Positions 62,842 through 64,000 of a stretch of DNA of 64,000 nt are shown piece by piece (positions within the stretch are counted from its first letter, which is position 1; every line of letters begins with the position of its first letter). The translations under genes and the position numbers were made by a program. The notes under the pieces were generated by a model that saw only the letters and a program-made list of their open reading frames with translations, was not told the origin of the DNA and did no database searches. This DNA is from Parabacteroides sp. FAFU027. Lineage in GTDB: Bacteria; Bacteroidota; Bacteroidia; Bacteroidales; UBA7332. Location: NCBI RefSeq assembly GCF_022808675.1, contig NZ_JAKZKV010000003.1, forward strand, positions 62,001 through 126,000, in the 5' to 3' direction.

Positions 62842-62875
62842 TTTATAGCCAAATCGTGCTTTTTTCGTACTTTTG
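62842..62875 (+). promoter_or_regulatory. Probable promoter of the agmatine deiminase gene
   Basis: TACTTTTG at 62868-62875 is a perfect -7 element; TTTA at 62842-62845 is a one-mismatch -33 with 22-nt spacing. The start codon is 35 bp downstream. Confidence 0.6.
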
Positions 62876-62909
62876 CATTCCGATAACTTATTGACATCAT
62901 ATAAAGAAC

Positions 62910-63938
62910 ATGACATCTCCCCAAATCATATTTCCAGCCGAATGGGCGCCGCAAAGCGCCGTTCAACTGACGTGGCCGCACGAGAACACAGACTGGTGCG
63001 ATATGCTCGACGAAGTGATTCCCTGCTTTGTGAATATTGCCCGCGAAGTAACTCGTCGCCAGAAACTGATTATCGTTTGTCACGACATCAATGAGGTGAA
63101 ACTGCAGTTGGGCGAAATCTCCCTGGACAATATCATCTTCCGTCAAATGGAGACCAACGATACCTGGGCGCGTGACCACGGAGCCATTTCCGTTTTGATG
63201 GATGGAAAGCCAACTATACTTGATTTTACTTTCAACGGTTGGGGAATGAAGTTTGCCGCTAATCACGACAACCAGATTACGAAGAAACTTTATGCAACGA
63301 ATGTCTTTGCACCGGAAGTAAAATATGAAAACCGGTTGCGCTTCGTATTGGAAGGGGGAAGCCTGGAGTCGGATGGAAAAGGCGTGCTGCTGACCACTTC
63401 CGAATGTTTGTTGTCGGAAAACCGCAACAACATGTCCCGCGAGGAGATGGAGCAATACCTGAAAGAGAATCTCGGTCTGCATACCATCCACTGGCTCGAC
63501 CACGGTTATCTGGCCGGAGACGATACCGACAGTCACGTGGATACCTTGGCTCGCTTGTGCAGTGAGTCGGTGATTGCTTATGTCAAATGCGACGACACCA
63601 CCGATGAGCATTATTCTGCCCTCAAAAAGATGGAAGAGGAGCTGCTACAACTTCGTCAAACCAATGGACAGCCCTACGAGTTAATCGCCTTACCCATGGC
63701 TGATGCGGTCTATTGTGAAGAGGAACGCATTCCGGCCACGTATGCGAATTTCCTGATTATAAACGGAGCGGTACTGTTGCCTACCTACGATTCCCCGAAA
63801 GATGCAATCGCCATCAGTCAACTGCAAAAAGCATTTCCAGACCGAGAGATTATCGGAATCAATTGCCTGTCGCTCATCAAACAGCACGGTTCATTGCATT
63901 GCGTGACGATGCAATACCCGGCGGGATTTGTTTTGTAA
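62910..63938 (+). CDS. aguA: Agmatine deiminase (PAD_porph family)
   Basis: 342 residues. It opens with PAEWAPQSAVQLTWPHENTD, has NDTWARDHGAIS (substrate Asp/Arg), LEGGSLESDGKGVLLTT, WLDHGYLAGDDTDSHVDTLA (His/Asp site) and the nucleophile Cys331 in GSLHCVTMQYP. This is the cytosolic agmatine deiminase class, converting agmatine to N-carbamoylputrescine. Peptidylarginine deiminase is less likely because there is no signal peptide or extra domain. Confidence 0.92.
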   Translation: MTSPQIIFPAEWAPQSAVQLTWPHENTDWCDMLDEVIPCFVNIAREVTRRQKLIIVCHDINEVKLQLGEISLDNIIFRQMETNDTWARDHGAISVLMDGKPTILDFTFNGWGMKFAANHDNQITKKLYATNVFAPEVKYENRLRFVLEGGSLESDGKGVLLTTSECLLSENRNNMSREEMEQYLKENLGLHTIHWLDHGYLAGDDTDSHVDTLARLCSESVIAYVKCDDTTDEHYSALKKMEEELLQLRQTNGQPYELIALPMADAVYCEEERIPATYANFLIINGAVLLPTYDSPKDAIAISQLQKAFPDREIIGINCLSLIKQHGSLHCVTMQYPAGFVL

Positions 63939-63986
63939 AATCGCCTTCGGAAATCACCCATTCATAAACTCATTATTTCAGATAAA

Positions 63987-64000
63987 ATGAAAGTCGGACT
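63987..64000 (+). CDS. Start of a further gene, possibly N-carbamoylputrescine amidase
   Basis: ATG at 63987 begins MKVG- and then the window ends. The order aguA followed by an amidase starting MKV.L is common in Bacteroidetes and would complete putrescine synthesis. Only four codons are visible, so the call rests on position. Confidence 0.35.

Overview
The window is typical Bacteroidetes DNA, most likely order Bacteroidales. Supporting signs are SusC/SusD polysaccharide-utilisation genes, a SusR-type regulator, a protein with a type IX secretion tail, very small conserved Bacteroidetes proteins, and promoters of the TTTG / TAnnTTTG class, two of which (in front of tRNA-Asp) match the consensus exactly with 20-bp spacing. 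The species cannot be fixed from the sequence alone; a Paludibacter-like fermenter is only a guess.

Layout. (1) 1-14985, all on the minus strand: a dextran-type utilisation locus read as regulator, SusC, SusD, SusE/F-like binding protein, GH66 dextranase, GH31 alpha-glucosidase, then an MGH1-like glycosidase cut by the window edge. Extracellular dextran would be bound by the lipoproteins, cut by GH66, imported through SusC/D and finished in the periplasm by GH31. (2) 15-20.3 kb: a porin, CreD with a DUF2007 partner, two small proteins and two long non-coding stretches, one of them a strict 42-bp tandem array. (3) 20.4-24.2 kb, plus strand: pta, a divergent 3-hydroxyacyl-CoA dehydrogenase, ackA and a YhcH-family gene, apparently one operon for acetate-forming energy metabolism. 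(4) 25.2-33.1 kb, plus strand: GH2, GH106 rhamnosidase and a URO-D-fold protein. (5) 33.1-43.2 kb, minus strand: an accessory region, AT-rich in much of it, of small or lineage-specific proteins, including a REP-associated tyrosine transposase flanked by its probable REP elements. (6) 43.2-58.6 kb: a T9SS-secreted protein diverging from a long plus-strand run (MGH1-like hydrolase, GH78, BNR propeller protein, GH28, acetyl-esterase-like hydrolase, GH95, SDR mannonate oxidoreductase, UxuA). Together with region 4 this looks like a rhamnogalacturonan or other rhamnose/uronate-rich glycan programme ending in hexuronate catabolism; it has no SusC/D or regulator of its own here. (7) 58.7-64 kb: ExbB/ExbD, a PQQ-type propeller protein, two tRNA-Asp genes separated by a GIY-YIG nuclease gene and a damaged third tRNA-Asp, then agmatine deiminase.

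The most unusual material is non-coding. Three unrelated intergenic arrays repeat at exactly 21, 21 and 42 bp (two or four turns of B-DNA) with no length variation although their sequence has drifted. A family of perfect nested palindromes sits between CAZyme genes with compensating changes in both arms. The tRNA-Asp/GIY-YIG arrangement looks like a minimal mobile element that inserted into a tRNA gene and rebuilt it.
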